64,000 bases of DNA from Collinsella sp. TM09-10AT (GTDB lineage: Bacteria > Actinomycetota > Coriobacteriia > Coriobacteriales > Coriobacteriaceae), in assembly GCF_003436275.1 (NCBI RefSeq), contig NZ_QSOP01000007.1:1-64000 (forward strand). Direction: 5' to 3'. This document shows positions 33,659 through 42,187 of this stretch, piece by piece. The notes beneath the pieces were generated by a model. That model searched no databases and had not been told where the DNA came from. It saw nothing but the letters and a program-made list of their open reading frames with translations. The translations under genes were made by a program, and so were the position numbers. Numbering within the stretch: the first letter of the stretch is position 1; each line of letters begins with the position of its first letter.

Positions 33659-35070
33659 TACTTGCCCTCGTCGGCAGGCATGTTGTCGCCGCCGTCTGCC
33701 GTCATGCCTGTGCCGGTATCCGTCACGATGGTGTCGCCGTCGCGTAACTTGGTAACCGGGACGTCTGGGTTGATCTCGTTGCCCTGGTCGTCGCGCTTGA
33801 CCTGCGTCTTACCGACTACAGCCTCGTTGTCGTTTTGCGTCACGACGGTCACCTTCACGCGGCGCGTCTTCTTGCCTTCCGAATCGGTGGCCAGATTGAC
33901 GTAATAGTGCTCGCCATCTTCGGTCATCAGCGCCATGGTCGGCACCATAACCACGTCGTCGAGCTTCTCGGTCACTACCGAGACCTCGGCAGTCATACCC
34001 GGCTTAAGGCGACTGTCGGGTGCTTCGATGAGGATGTCGACGTTAAAGGTCACGCTGCCGCCGCTACCGGAGCCGGAGTCAGAGTTTGCCACCGAGGCGA
34101 TAGCCGTGACGGTGCCCTGACTCACGATATCGGGAAACGCGGGATAGGTCACGTTGGCGCTTTGGCCCACGGCAATTTTGGCGATATCCTTTTCGCCCAC
34201 CTGAACCGTCACCTTCATCTTGGACAGGTCGGCGATTTGCATGCACTGCTTGCCGCCGCTCGTGTCGCCTTCGCCCATGATCGTGCCTCCGGTCACCGTG
34301 GCACCGACTTTGGCGTTGAGCTCGACGATGTTGCCCGAGCTGGGGGCCTTTACGGTGCGCTCGGCCGCCTTTGCAGTTGCCTGCTCCAGCGTTGCCTGGG
34401 CCGAGGCGAGGTTGCGCTGGGCGGTCGAGACGGCATTTGCGTTGGCGTTTGCGTCCGATGGGCCGGTCGATCCGTCACTGTCCGTTGTCGGTGCGGCCTG
34501 TGCGGCCGCGAGCGTCGCCTTTGCATTGTTCAGGTCTTCCTGGGCGGCCGCGACCGCGCGCTGCGCCTCGGAAACAGCGCTATCGAGCGCGTCGTTCTTA
34601 ATGGTCATGAGCACGTCGCCCTCGTTGACGGATTGGCCTGCCTGCACGTTGATCGAATCGACCGTGCCGTCGACAGAAGGGGAGACCACTGAGGACGAAA
34701 TGGGTTTGAGCTGGCCTTTCGCCTCGACCGTTGTGGTAAACGTGCCCTCGGTCACCATGTCGGTCACAGGCCCGCTAGCGCCCTGCGGCTGCGCATTGAT
34801 AACCAGGGTTGCGACAATGGCAATGAGCGCGATGGCACCTACGACGCCGGCGGCAATACCGCGTCGAATCAGCTTTTTGCGTCGACGTTCGGCACGTTTT
34901 GCCTTGAGCTTGGCATACGCCTCTTCATCGGAAATCTCGGCCGTATCGTTCGTGCGTTCGCTCTGCTTGTCGGCATGTACGTTTTTAATCAGAGGAATCG
35001 TTTCGGTGGCACCTTCGGGCGTGTACTCGGCATCATCCGGGCCTGGGGTGATGGTGGGGACATTCGGCAT
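33658..35070 (-). CDS. Membrane-fusion (HlyD/MacA-like) adaptor protein
   Basis: The adaptor links the ABC permease to the outside. It has 470 residues. An unusually long N-terminal cytoplasmic stretch of about 70 acidic then basic residues (KAKRAERRRKKLIRRG) precedes one transmembrane helix (GVVGAIALIAIVATLVI). Then come a lipoyl/barrel-sandwich half, an Ala/Gln-rich coiled coil (SEAQRAVAAAQEDLNN and AQRNLASAQATLEQA) split by a 30-residue Ser/Asp/Asn linker, the second lipoyl half, and a beta-barrel with DSRLKPGMTAEVSV. The ATG at 35070 has AAGGAG six bases upstream. As a Gram-positive it has no TolC partner, so the complex probably exports to the cell surface. Confidence 0.9.
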   Translation of the reverse strand: MPNVPTITPGPDDAEYTPEGATETIPLIKNVHADKQSERTNDTAEISDEEAYAKLKAKRAERRRKKLIRRGIAAGVVGAIALIAIVATLVINAQPQGASGPVTDMVTEGTFTTTVEAKGQLKPISSSVVSPSVDGTVDSINVQAGQSVNEGDVLMTIKNDALDSAVSEAQRAVAAAQEDLNNAKATLAAAQAAPTTDSDGSTGPSDANANANAVSTAQRNLASAQATLEQATAKAAERTVKAPSSGNIVELNAKVGATVTGGTIMGEGDTSGGKQCMQIADLSKMKVTVQVGEKDIAKIAVGQSANVTYPAFPDIVSQGTVTAIASVANSDSGSGSGGSVTFNVDILIEAPDSRLKPGMTAEVSVVTEKLDDVVMVPTMALMTEDGEHYYVNLATDSEGKKTRRVKVTVVTQNDNEAVVGKTQVKRDDQGNEINPDVPVTKLRDGDTIVTDTGTGMTADGGDNMPADEGK

Positions 35071-35103
35071 AGCGTCTCCTTTATAGAAAGTTCCTCAATA
35101 AGT

Positions 35104-35135
35104 ATATGCGCCCGTCGCGTAAGGCGGGCGCATAT
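35104..35135 (-). terminator. Hairpin between the L,D-transpeptidase and the efflux operon
   Basis: An eleven-pair stem ATATGCGCCCG / CGGGCGCATAT with a ten-base loop lies in the 132-base gap. No long T-run follows on either strand, so termination of the transpeptidase transcript is likely but not certain. Confidence 0.5.
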
Positions 35136-35202
35136 GGCGGATTCTTTCGGAACTGTTAGATTGGTCGCAGCGGCTCCACGTTGTAGGAATGCGCGCGTTG
35201 CA

Positions 35203-36918
35203 CTACGAGTGGACAACCACGCACAGGCCGACTTTGATGCAGTCGTGAAGTGCCTTGGCGTCGGCCAGACGCAGGTTGATGCAACCGTGGCTGCCGCACC
35301 ACTTGTACGACTCGGCGTTATCGAAGCTCTTGTCGTTTTGCCAGGTGGCATCGTGGAAGCCGATCATGTTGCCCTCAAACGGCATCCAGTAGCTAACTGG
35401 GCTTTCGTATTTGGGCTTGCCGGTCTCGGGGTCCTTGGCACCGATGAGTTTGCTGGCGCCATCGTTGCTGTTGATCTGCCATACGCCCTCGGGGGTGGCG
35501 TCTTCGCCCGGTTTGCCGGAAATAAAGTTGGCCTCCCACACAATATTGCCGCTCTCGTCGTAGTAGCGCGCGTGCTGCTCGGACAGATCGACATCGACGT
35601 ATGCCTTCCAGTCAGGCTCTCCCTTTGCGGTAAAGGTGTCGGCCTTCTGGGAGTACTTGATATCGATTTCGCCGGTCTGCTTGTTGTTAATGGCGTCTTC
35701 GACCTGCTTGGCGAGCGAGGTACTGTCGATGGACCAACCAAAGTCGCCGCCTTCGACGGCGCACTGCTTGCCATCGGCGCGCGTCCACCAGCGAGTGGAG
35801 CCCACGGTATTAAAGCCGTTGGCAAGCTCGGCTGCCCAGCTGCTGATCTGCGACGTATCGAGCGTGGGGTTGGCCGGATCGGCAAAGCTGATCCACTGCA
35901 ACACGGAGCTGCCATCAACCTTGCCGGCATCCTCGCCGTTGAGCTTGAGGGTCACGTTGACGCCCAAGAAGTTGTTGGCGGCATCGCATGCGGCCTGAAT
36001 CTGATCATCGGTCAGCGTTCCATTGAGCGGCTCATAGGCATCGTTGCCGAGCTTGGAAAGATCTACGGTCTCGGCCAGCGAGGCAAGCTCGAGCTCGGCA
36101 TACTTAATGACATGCTCGCGGTTGAGTTTTTCGTTGGAGCGCGCCTTCTCGACGGTAAACTTGCCGGCCTGCTCGTCATAGGAGCTATTGGCCTCGAACG
36201 CGCCCGAACGCCCCTCGTTAAACTCGTCGATGGCGGCGCCCAGATCCTTCTCAAACTGCTTTTGGTCAAAGGTGTCGGAGAGCATGGACAGGTCGACGTC
36301 TTGATCAAGATCGACTTCGTGGGAGCTAGCGGTTGTTTTGGTCTTGCCGCTTAAGGATTCTACAAGGCGAACCGGCCATACAATGGCTTCGTTGCGGCTG
36401 ATAATCTCTTTTGCGGCAGCTTCGCCGTCGACAATGGGCTCATCGGACTCGGGCTGATAGGTCCAGCTAAAGTCATCGCCTGTCACGGTGAGCTTATAGT
36501 GCTTCCAAGCCGAGTTGACCTTGGTGGCGGCAGACGAAGCGTTGGAGAACGAGACATCGACGCCGGCGATAGTGGTGTTGGGGTAGGCTACCTGCGAAAA
36601 CGCTACAACGCCTACGATATAGACAATGACGATAAGACCCAGAACGACAAAGAGCGTCGTCTTTTTGCCCGACTTATTGTTCTCGGCGGGTTTGCGTGCG
36701 GGGCCGCAATCGCCTCGAGCGTGCGTGGGGGGCTGCTTGGGCGCATTGCCATTTGCCTGGCGCTGCTGATGCTGCTTGTTCGGACGTTGGGAAACGTTTG
36801 CCGCACCTCGCTGCTGACCGCGGCTCGGCGCGATAGGACGCGGCGACTGAACGCCGCCGGTGTGCCTGCTCGGCTGCTGCGGATCGGGAATCAGTTGAGT
36901 TCGATCGTTTTGCGACAT
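35203..36918 (-). CDS. L,D-transpeptidase (YkuD) with putative peptidoglycan-binding domain
   Basis: Probably cross-links peptidoglycan by 3-3 bonds outside the membrane. It has 571 residues. About 75 cytoplasmic residues rich in Gln, Pro and Arg come first, then one membrane anchor (LFVVLGLIVIVYIVGVVAF), then two related domains of about 120 residues each (PG-binding_4 type) with GEAAAKEIISRN and NFLGVNVTLKLNG. A C-terminal YkuD domain ends in the catalytic SHGCINLRLADAKALHD with the nucleophilic Cys near residue 545. I chose ATG 36918 (MSQND) because AAGGAT is suitably spaced; ATG 36927 is too close to it. It stands alone between sdaA and the efflux operon. Confidence 0.9.
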   Translation of the reverse strand: MSQNDRTQLIPDPQQPSRHTGGVQSPRPIAPSRGQQRGAANVSQRPNKQHQQRQANGNAPKQPPTHARGDCGPARKPAENNKSGKKTTLFVVLGLIVIVYIVGVVAFSQVAYPNTTIAGVDVSFSNASSAATKVNSAWKHYKLTVTGDDFSWTYQPESDEPIVDGEAAAKEIISRNEAIVWPVRLVESLSGKTKTTASSHEVDLDQDVDLSMLSDTFDQKQFEKDLGAAIDEFNEGRSGAFEANSSYDEQAGKFTVEKARSNEKLNREHVIKYAELELASLAETVDLSKLGNDAYEPLNGTLTDDQIQAACDAANNFLGVNVTLKLNGEDAGKVDGSSVLQWISFADPANPTLDTSQISSWAAELANGFNTVGSTRWWTRADGKQCAVEGGDFGWSIDSTSLAKQVEDAINNKQTGEIDIKYSQKADTFTAKGEPDWKAYVDVDLSEQHARYYDESGNIVWEANFISGKPGEDATPEGVWQINSNDGASKLIGAKDPETGKPKYESPVSYWMPFEGNMIGFHDATWQNDKSFDNAESYKWCGSHGCINLRLADAKALHDCIKVGLCVVVHS

Positions 36919-37027
36919 CGTATGCATATCCTTCGGATTTCGCCTTGCGGCTCATCGTGTTTTTACTGGGCTTGCATTATAGCGATTACCCAGTTGTTTG
37001 TGGTATGGAAACGGTGGCATTCAAAAG

Positions 37028-37049
37028 AGGTGGGACATTTGTCCCACCT
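37028..37049 (-). terminator. Terminator after the serine dehydratase gene
   Basis: A near-perfect palindrome GGTGGGACAAATGTCCCACC on the minus strand is followed by TCTTTTGAATG and lies 20 bases after the sdaA stop. It shares the GGGACAAA/TTTGTCCC motif with the palindrome at 42054-42155. Confidence 0.6.
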
Positions 37050-37067
37050 TCGAGTCTTTCTTTGTCG

Positions 37068-38675
37068 CTATCCGCACACACCGCATTTTGCACAGGCCGA
37101 AAGTGCGGCCGGAGCCTGCGCGATGCCACCCTTTGCCGTCTCGCGCAGCGTGGCCGGCAACGCGTGGCCCATGGAGAGCATGACGTGCGCCATCTGGTCA
37201 AACGGCACCAGGCTCTTGATACCGGCAAGTGCAAGCTGCGCCGAGCTAAATGCCGCGGCCACGCCGATGGCATTGCGGTTTTGGCACGGCACCTCCACGA
37301 GGCCGCCCACCGGGTCGCAGACCAGGCCCAGCAGGTTGCTCAGGGCGATGGAGCTGGCGTCGAGTGCCTGCTCAGGCGTGCCTCCGAGCATCTGCACCAG
37401 CGCGGCGGCGGCCATGGCGGCCGCGCTTCCCACCTCGGCTTGGCATCCGCCCTCGGCGCCGGCGACGCAGGCGCTCGTGGTGAGGTTGAGGCCGATGGCG
37501 GCGGCGCAGTAGAGGGCGTCCATGACTTGCTCATCGTCCAGTTGCAGATGGTCGGCGAGCGCCAGCACGCAGCCGGGCACGACGCCTGCGGAGCCGGCCG
37601 TGGGGGCGGCGACGATCACTCCCATTGTGGCGGAGCGCTCAAGGACGGCCATGGCGCGGGCCACGGCATCGGTCTGGACGGCGCCCATCAGGCTTACGCT
37701 CAAGTCGTTGCGGCCGGTGGCATCAACGAGTCTGGCCTCGCCGCCGATAAGCCCGCCGAGCGAGCGCTGAGGATTGGCGATGGGGGCCGTGGTCTCCTCG
37801 CGCATGACGGCGAGCACGCGGCGCATGGCGGCGACGGCGTGGGCCTCGCCGGTCAGGCGCGCCTCGCGAACGGCCATGACGGCGCCGATGTTGAGGCCGA
37901 GTTCGGCGCAGGCGTCGAGCAACTGCGCACCATCGTCAAAGATTTCCTTGGCCGAAACGCCGGGGGAGAGCGACGAGGCCGAGCCCGGGAGCTCGATAAA
38001 GGTGGCGTAGTTTACATTGTCGAGCTTGCGCAGCATGGGGATGACGGTGTCGTCGGGGGCGCCATCGGTTTCAAAGACGGAGTATGCCTGGCCGCCCACC
38101 TCGGTGCGGTAGGTGCGGCAGAAAGCGATGTTCACATGGGCGTAGGCGAGCAGGTTCGTGAGCGCGGCGAGCACACCGGGGACGTCCTGGTGTGCCACGA
38201 AGAGCGTGGAATACATGCCCGAGATATCGACGCCGACGCCGTTGATGCGGCTGATGCGCATCTTGCCGCCGCCCAGGCTCTCACCGCGGACCTGGGCCGT
38301 GGCGCCCGTGTCGTCGACCATGTCGATGTCGACGGTGTTGGGGTGGATGGAGGCGTCGTCGCCCTTGATGTCAAAGTGATATTCGAGGCCCTGCTCGTGC
38401 GCGAGGTCGAAGGCCTGCTTGATGTTCTCGTCATCGGTGTCGAGGCCCAGGATGCCCGCGACGAGCGCACGATCGGTGCCGTGGCCGCGGTAGGTGTGGG
38501 CAAAGGAGTTCCACAGGCCAAAGGTGACCTTAGTGATGCGGCCTTCCAGCAGGCTGGCGGCAACTTGGGCGCAGCGCAGGGCGCCGGCGGTGTGCGATGA
38601 GCTGGGGCCGACCATGACGGGGCCCAAGATCTCGAATGCCGAGGTCGTAGCTAGTGTTTGTGGCTTGCCTGCCAT
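37068..38675 (-). CDS. sdaA: L-serine ammonia-lyase, single-chain iron-sulfur type
   Basis: Deaminates L-serine to pyruvate and ammonia using a [4Fe-4S] cluster. It has 535 residues. The beta-type domain comes first (SAFEILGPVMVGPSSSHTAG), then an ACT-like segment (VPGVLAALTNLLAYAHVNI), then the alpha domain with AAPTAGSAGVVPGCVLALADH and cysteines in SACVAGAEGGCQAEVG and LVCDPVGGLVEVPCQ that should hold the cluster. Bacillus splits these into two chains; here they are one, as in E. coli, but with the ACT segment retained. ATG 38675 has GGAG upstream. A nested palindrome lies 24 bases upstream of the start, so it probably forms the mRNA leader. Confidence 0.93.
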   Translation of the reverse strand: MAGKPQTLATTSAFEILGPVMVGPSSSHTAGALRCAQVAASLLEGRITKVTFGLWNSFAHTYRGHGTDRALVAGILGLDTDDENIKQAFDLAHEQGLEYHFDIKGDDASIHPNTVDIDMVDDTGATAQVRGESLGGGKMRISRINGVGVDISGMYSTLFVAHQDVPGVLAALTNLLAYAHVNIAFCRTYRTEVGGQAYSVFETDGAPDDTVIPMLRKLDNVNYATFIELPGSASSLSPGVSAKEIFDDGAQLLDACAELGLNIGAVMAVREARLTGEAHAVAAMRRVLAVMREETTAPIANPQRSLGGLIGGEARLVDATGRNDLSVSLMGAVQTDAVARAMAVLERSATMGVIVAAPTAGSAGVVPGCVLALADHLQLDDEQVMDALYCAAAIGLNLTTSACVAGAEGGCQAEVGSAAAMAAAALVQMLGGTPEQALDASSIALSNLLGLVCDPVGGLVEVPCQNRNAIGVAAAFSSAQLALAGIKSLVPFDQMAHVMLSMGHALPATLRETAKGGIAQAPAALSACAKCGVCG

Positions 38676-38698
38676 ATGCGCTCCTGTTCTATCCCGTC

Positions 38699-38820
38699 GT
38701 CCCGAGGGGCGGGGCATAAGGTCGCCTGCTCGGACAGTCCTGACTCGCACGGAGAGCACATTAAGTGCTCTCCGGCTCGTGCGGAACTCGCGATCGACCT
38801 TATGCCCCGCCCCTCGGGAC
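38699..38820 (-). repeat. Nested palindromic element, family A copy 3
   Basis: The outer arms 38699-38724 and 38795-38820 are a perfect 26-bp inverted repeat with a sequence unrelated to the arms of copy 1. Read on the minus strand the core is ATCGCGAGTTCCGCACGAGC, an inner hairpin GGAGAGCAC / GTGCTCTCC, then GTGCGAG-CAGGACTGTC. The core runs in the same direction as sdaA and ends 24 bases before its start codon. Compared with copy 1, the inner stem has changed A to G on one side and T to C on the other, keeping the pair. Confidence 0.85.
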
Positions 38821-38914
38821 TAAGGATACATGGTAGAGGCGCTCGTGCTGCAAAATTCATGAGCTGGTGACCTATTCTGCGTCCCAGGTCGGCTCATCTT
38901 CACCACCGGTTAAT

Positions 38915-38949
38915 AAAAAAGAGGTACCGGTTGGTCCGGTACCTCTTTT
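38915..38949 (-). terminator. Terminator after metK
   Basis: A strong symmetric hairpin AAAGAGGTACCGG / CCGGTACCTCTTT with a five-base loop and A/T runs on both sides. It lies 38 bases after the metK stop and can work in both directions. Confidence 0.9.
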
Positions 38950-38986
38950 GGTGCGTTTCGATTTGGCTGTAGCTTTTGCCGCTAGC

Positions 38987-40267
<1,281 letters not shown>

Positions 40268-40289
40268 GATTGTCCTTTCAAAAACGTGT

Positions 40290-40316
40290 CCCGGCGACCG
40301 TTACCATTCCGCCGGG
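40290..40316 (-). promoter_or_regulatory. Small leader hairpin upstream of metK
   Basis: A seven-pair stem CCCGGCG / CGCCGGG with a 13-base loop lies 23 bases upstream of the metK start. It could affect translation; it does not match any SAM riboswitch class I can recognise. Confidence 0.35.
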
Positions 40317-40501
40317 CTCTCTATGCAAGGGCACATCATAGCGCGTAAATCAAACATTCACACCCTTTCCGCACCTACTCATTTAAGTCTGTCCCCAATG
40401 AGTAGTCCCCAATGAGTAGGTCGGTGCCCTTTGTGCGGAGGTTGCTTTGATGCTTTATACTGGTGCGGTTAGACATCCATCCTGCAATCGAGGAGATTTC
40501 C

Positions 40502-41977
40502 ATGGCATCAGACGTTCGCGTCCGCTTTGCACCCTCACCGACGGGCAAGCTGCACATCGGCGGCGCCCGCACCGCTATCTATAACTGGGCTTTCGCCCGT
40601 GCTAACGGCGGCACGTTCATCCTGCGCATCGACGACACCGACCCCACCCGCTCCACCGACGAGAACACGCAGATCATCCTGCGCGCCATGCGTTGGCTGG
40701 GCCTGGACTGGGACGAGGGTCCCGAGGTGGGCGGCGATTTTGGCCCCTACGCCCAGACTGAGCGCTTGGACCTGTACAAGCAGGCCGCCCAGAAGCTTTG
40801 GGACGAGGGCAAGGCCTATCCCTGCTTCTGCACCAAGGAGCAGCTCGACGCCGACCGCAAGGCCGCGCAGGAGCGCAAGGACCCCTTCCAGGGCTATCAG
40901 CGCCGTTGCCGCGATCTTGATCCCGAGGAGGCCCGCCGTCGCATCGAGGCCGGCGAGTCCTACGTCCTGCGTATTAAGGTGCCCGAGGACCGCGGCGACG
41001 TCGTCATCCACGACGCCGTCCACGGCGAGGTGACCTTCGACGCCAAGGAGCTCGACGACTTTGTCATCTTCCGCTCCGATGGCACGCCCACGTATAACTT
41101 CGCGACCGTCGTCGACGACGCCATGATGAAGATCACCCATGTCATCCGCGGCGACGACCACCTGTCCAACACCCCGCGTCAGGTCATGGTCTACGAGGCC
41201 CTCGGCGCTCCCGTGCCCACGTTCGCTCACATCTCCATGATCCTGGGCGCCGACGGCAAGAAGCTCTCCAAGCGCCACGGCGCCACCTCGGTGGAGGAGT
41301 ACCGCGATGCCGGTTACCTGTCCGACGCCTTCGTCAACTATCTGGCGCTGCTCGGCTGGTCGCTCGACGGCGAGACTACGATCATCCCGCGCGAAGTCCT
41401 TGCCAGCAAGTTCTCGCTCGACCGCATCTCCAAGAACCCGGCTACCTTCGACCCCAAGAAGCTCGACTGGGTCAATGCCGAGTACATCAATGGTATGTCC
41501 GATGCTCAGTTTGCCGACGAGATCATGGTTCCCGAGCTGCACGAGGCGGGTCTCATCGAGGGTAATGTCGAGTACGGCGAGGATTGGATCGACGCGCTTG
41601 CCGCCATCGTCAAGCCGCGCACCAAGATGCCGGCCGACGCCGTGACCGTCGCCGCTCCCATCTTCGCTACGGCCGAGACGCTCGAGTATGACGAGAAGTC
41701 CGTCAACAAGGGCCTGGCCAAGGAGGGCATGGGTGCCATTCTGGATGCCGCCAAGGCCGCTCTCGAGGGCGTGAACGAGTGGACGGCTGCCAACATCGAC
41801 GCCGCGCTTGAGCCGCTGCCCGAGCAGATGGACCTTAAGAAGCGCGTGGTGTTCCAGGCCGTGCGCGTCGCCGTCTGCGGCAACATGGTGAGCCCCCCGC
41901 TGGGCGAGACCATGGCGCTCGTCGGCCGCGACGACTGCCTGGCGCGTATCGACCGCGCCCGCACGATGGCGCTGTAG
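40502..41977 (+). CDS. gltX: Glutamyl-tRNA synthetase
   Basis: Charges tRNA-Glu (and in this lineage probably tRNA-Gln for later amidation). It has 491 residues. The class I signature is RFAPSPTGKLHIGGARTA (HIGH-like) near residue 10 and the KMSKS-like loop is DGKKLSKRHGATSVEEY near residue 255. The C-terminal anticodon-binding region is helical, with KPRTKMPADAV. ATG 40502 has GAGGAG upstream. A good terminator follows. It is the partner enzyme of the two tRNA-Glu genes at 6381-6556. Confidence 0.97.
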   Translation: MASDVRVRFAPSPTGKLHIGGARTAIYNWAFARANGGTFILRIDDTDPTRSTDENTQIILRAMRWLGLDWDEGPEVGGDFGPYAQTERLDLYKQAAQKLWDEGKAYPCFCTKEQLDADRKAAQERKDPFQGYQRRCRDLDPEEARRRIEAGESYVLRIKVPEDRGDVVIHDAVHGEVTFDAKELDDFVIFRSDGTPTYNFATVVDDAMMKITHVIRGDDHLSNTPRQVMVYEALGAPVPTFAHISMILGADGKKLSKRHGATSVEEYRDAGYLSDAFVNYLALLGWSLDGETTIIPREVLASKFSLDRISKNPATFDPKKLDWVNAEYINGMSDAQFADEIMVPELHEAGLIEGNVEYGEDWIDALAAIVKPRTKMPADAVTVAAPIFATAETLEYDEKSVNKGLAKEGMGAILDAAKAALEGVNEWTAANIDAALEPLPEQMDLKKRVVFQAVRVAVCGNMVSPPLGETMALVGRDDCLARIDRARTMAL

Positions 41978-42000
41978 CAGCCGCGTAAACGCATGTATCC

Positions 42001-42032
42001 GAGCCCCGTTCACCCGAGCGGGGCTCTTGTTT
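42001..42032 (+). terminator. Terminator after gltX
   Basis: The stem GAGCCCC / GGGGCTC is followed by TTGTTTCTG, 23 bases after the gltX stop. Confidence 0.85.
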
Positions 42033-42053
42033 CTGTACCGATGAGTGGGTTGC

Positions 42054-42155
42054 TGGGACAAAATAATCAGTAGTGTTTGTCCCATGTTCGAGTGACGCAA
42101 CGAGCTCGACACTCGTATCGGCCATGGGACAAACTCTACTGATTATTTTGTCCCA
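42054..42155 (+). repeat. Long palindrome with a different nested core (family B)
   Basis: The arms 42054-42085 and 42124-42155 are complementary at 31 of 32 positions. The 38-base centre contains its own smaller stem CGAGTG / CACTCG. The architecture (long outer arms, small inner stem) matches family A, but the core sequence does not. It lies between the gltX terminator and priA, ending 32 bases before the priA start. The arms are AT-rich and contain GGGACAAA at each base, also seen in the sdaA terminator. Confidence 0.75.
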
Positions 42156-42187
42156 CCCCTTTCAGGTCCGTTCATTAGAGGTGGTGT

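Noticed and set aside
40375..40440. Short direct repeat GTCCCCAATGAGTAG and imperfect inverted repeat upstream of gltX
   Set aside because: The two copies are adjacent and the inverted match ACCTACTCATT/AATGAGTAGGT is short; it may be a degraded palindrome, but the evidence is too thin to annotate.
40268..40501. Possible SAM riboswitch upstream of metK
   Set aside because: Only a short GC hairpin is seen; none of the conserved strands of the SAM riboswitch classes could be found.
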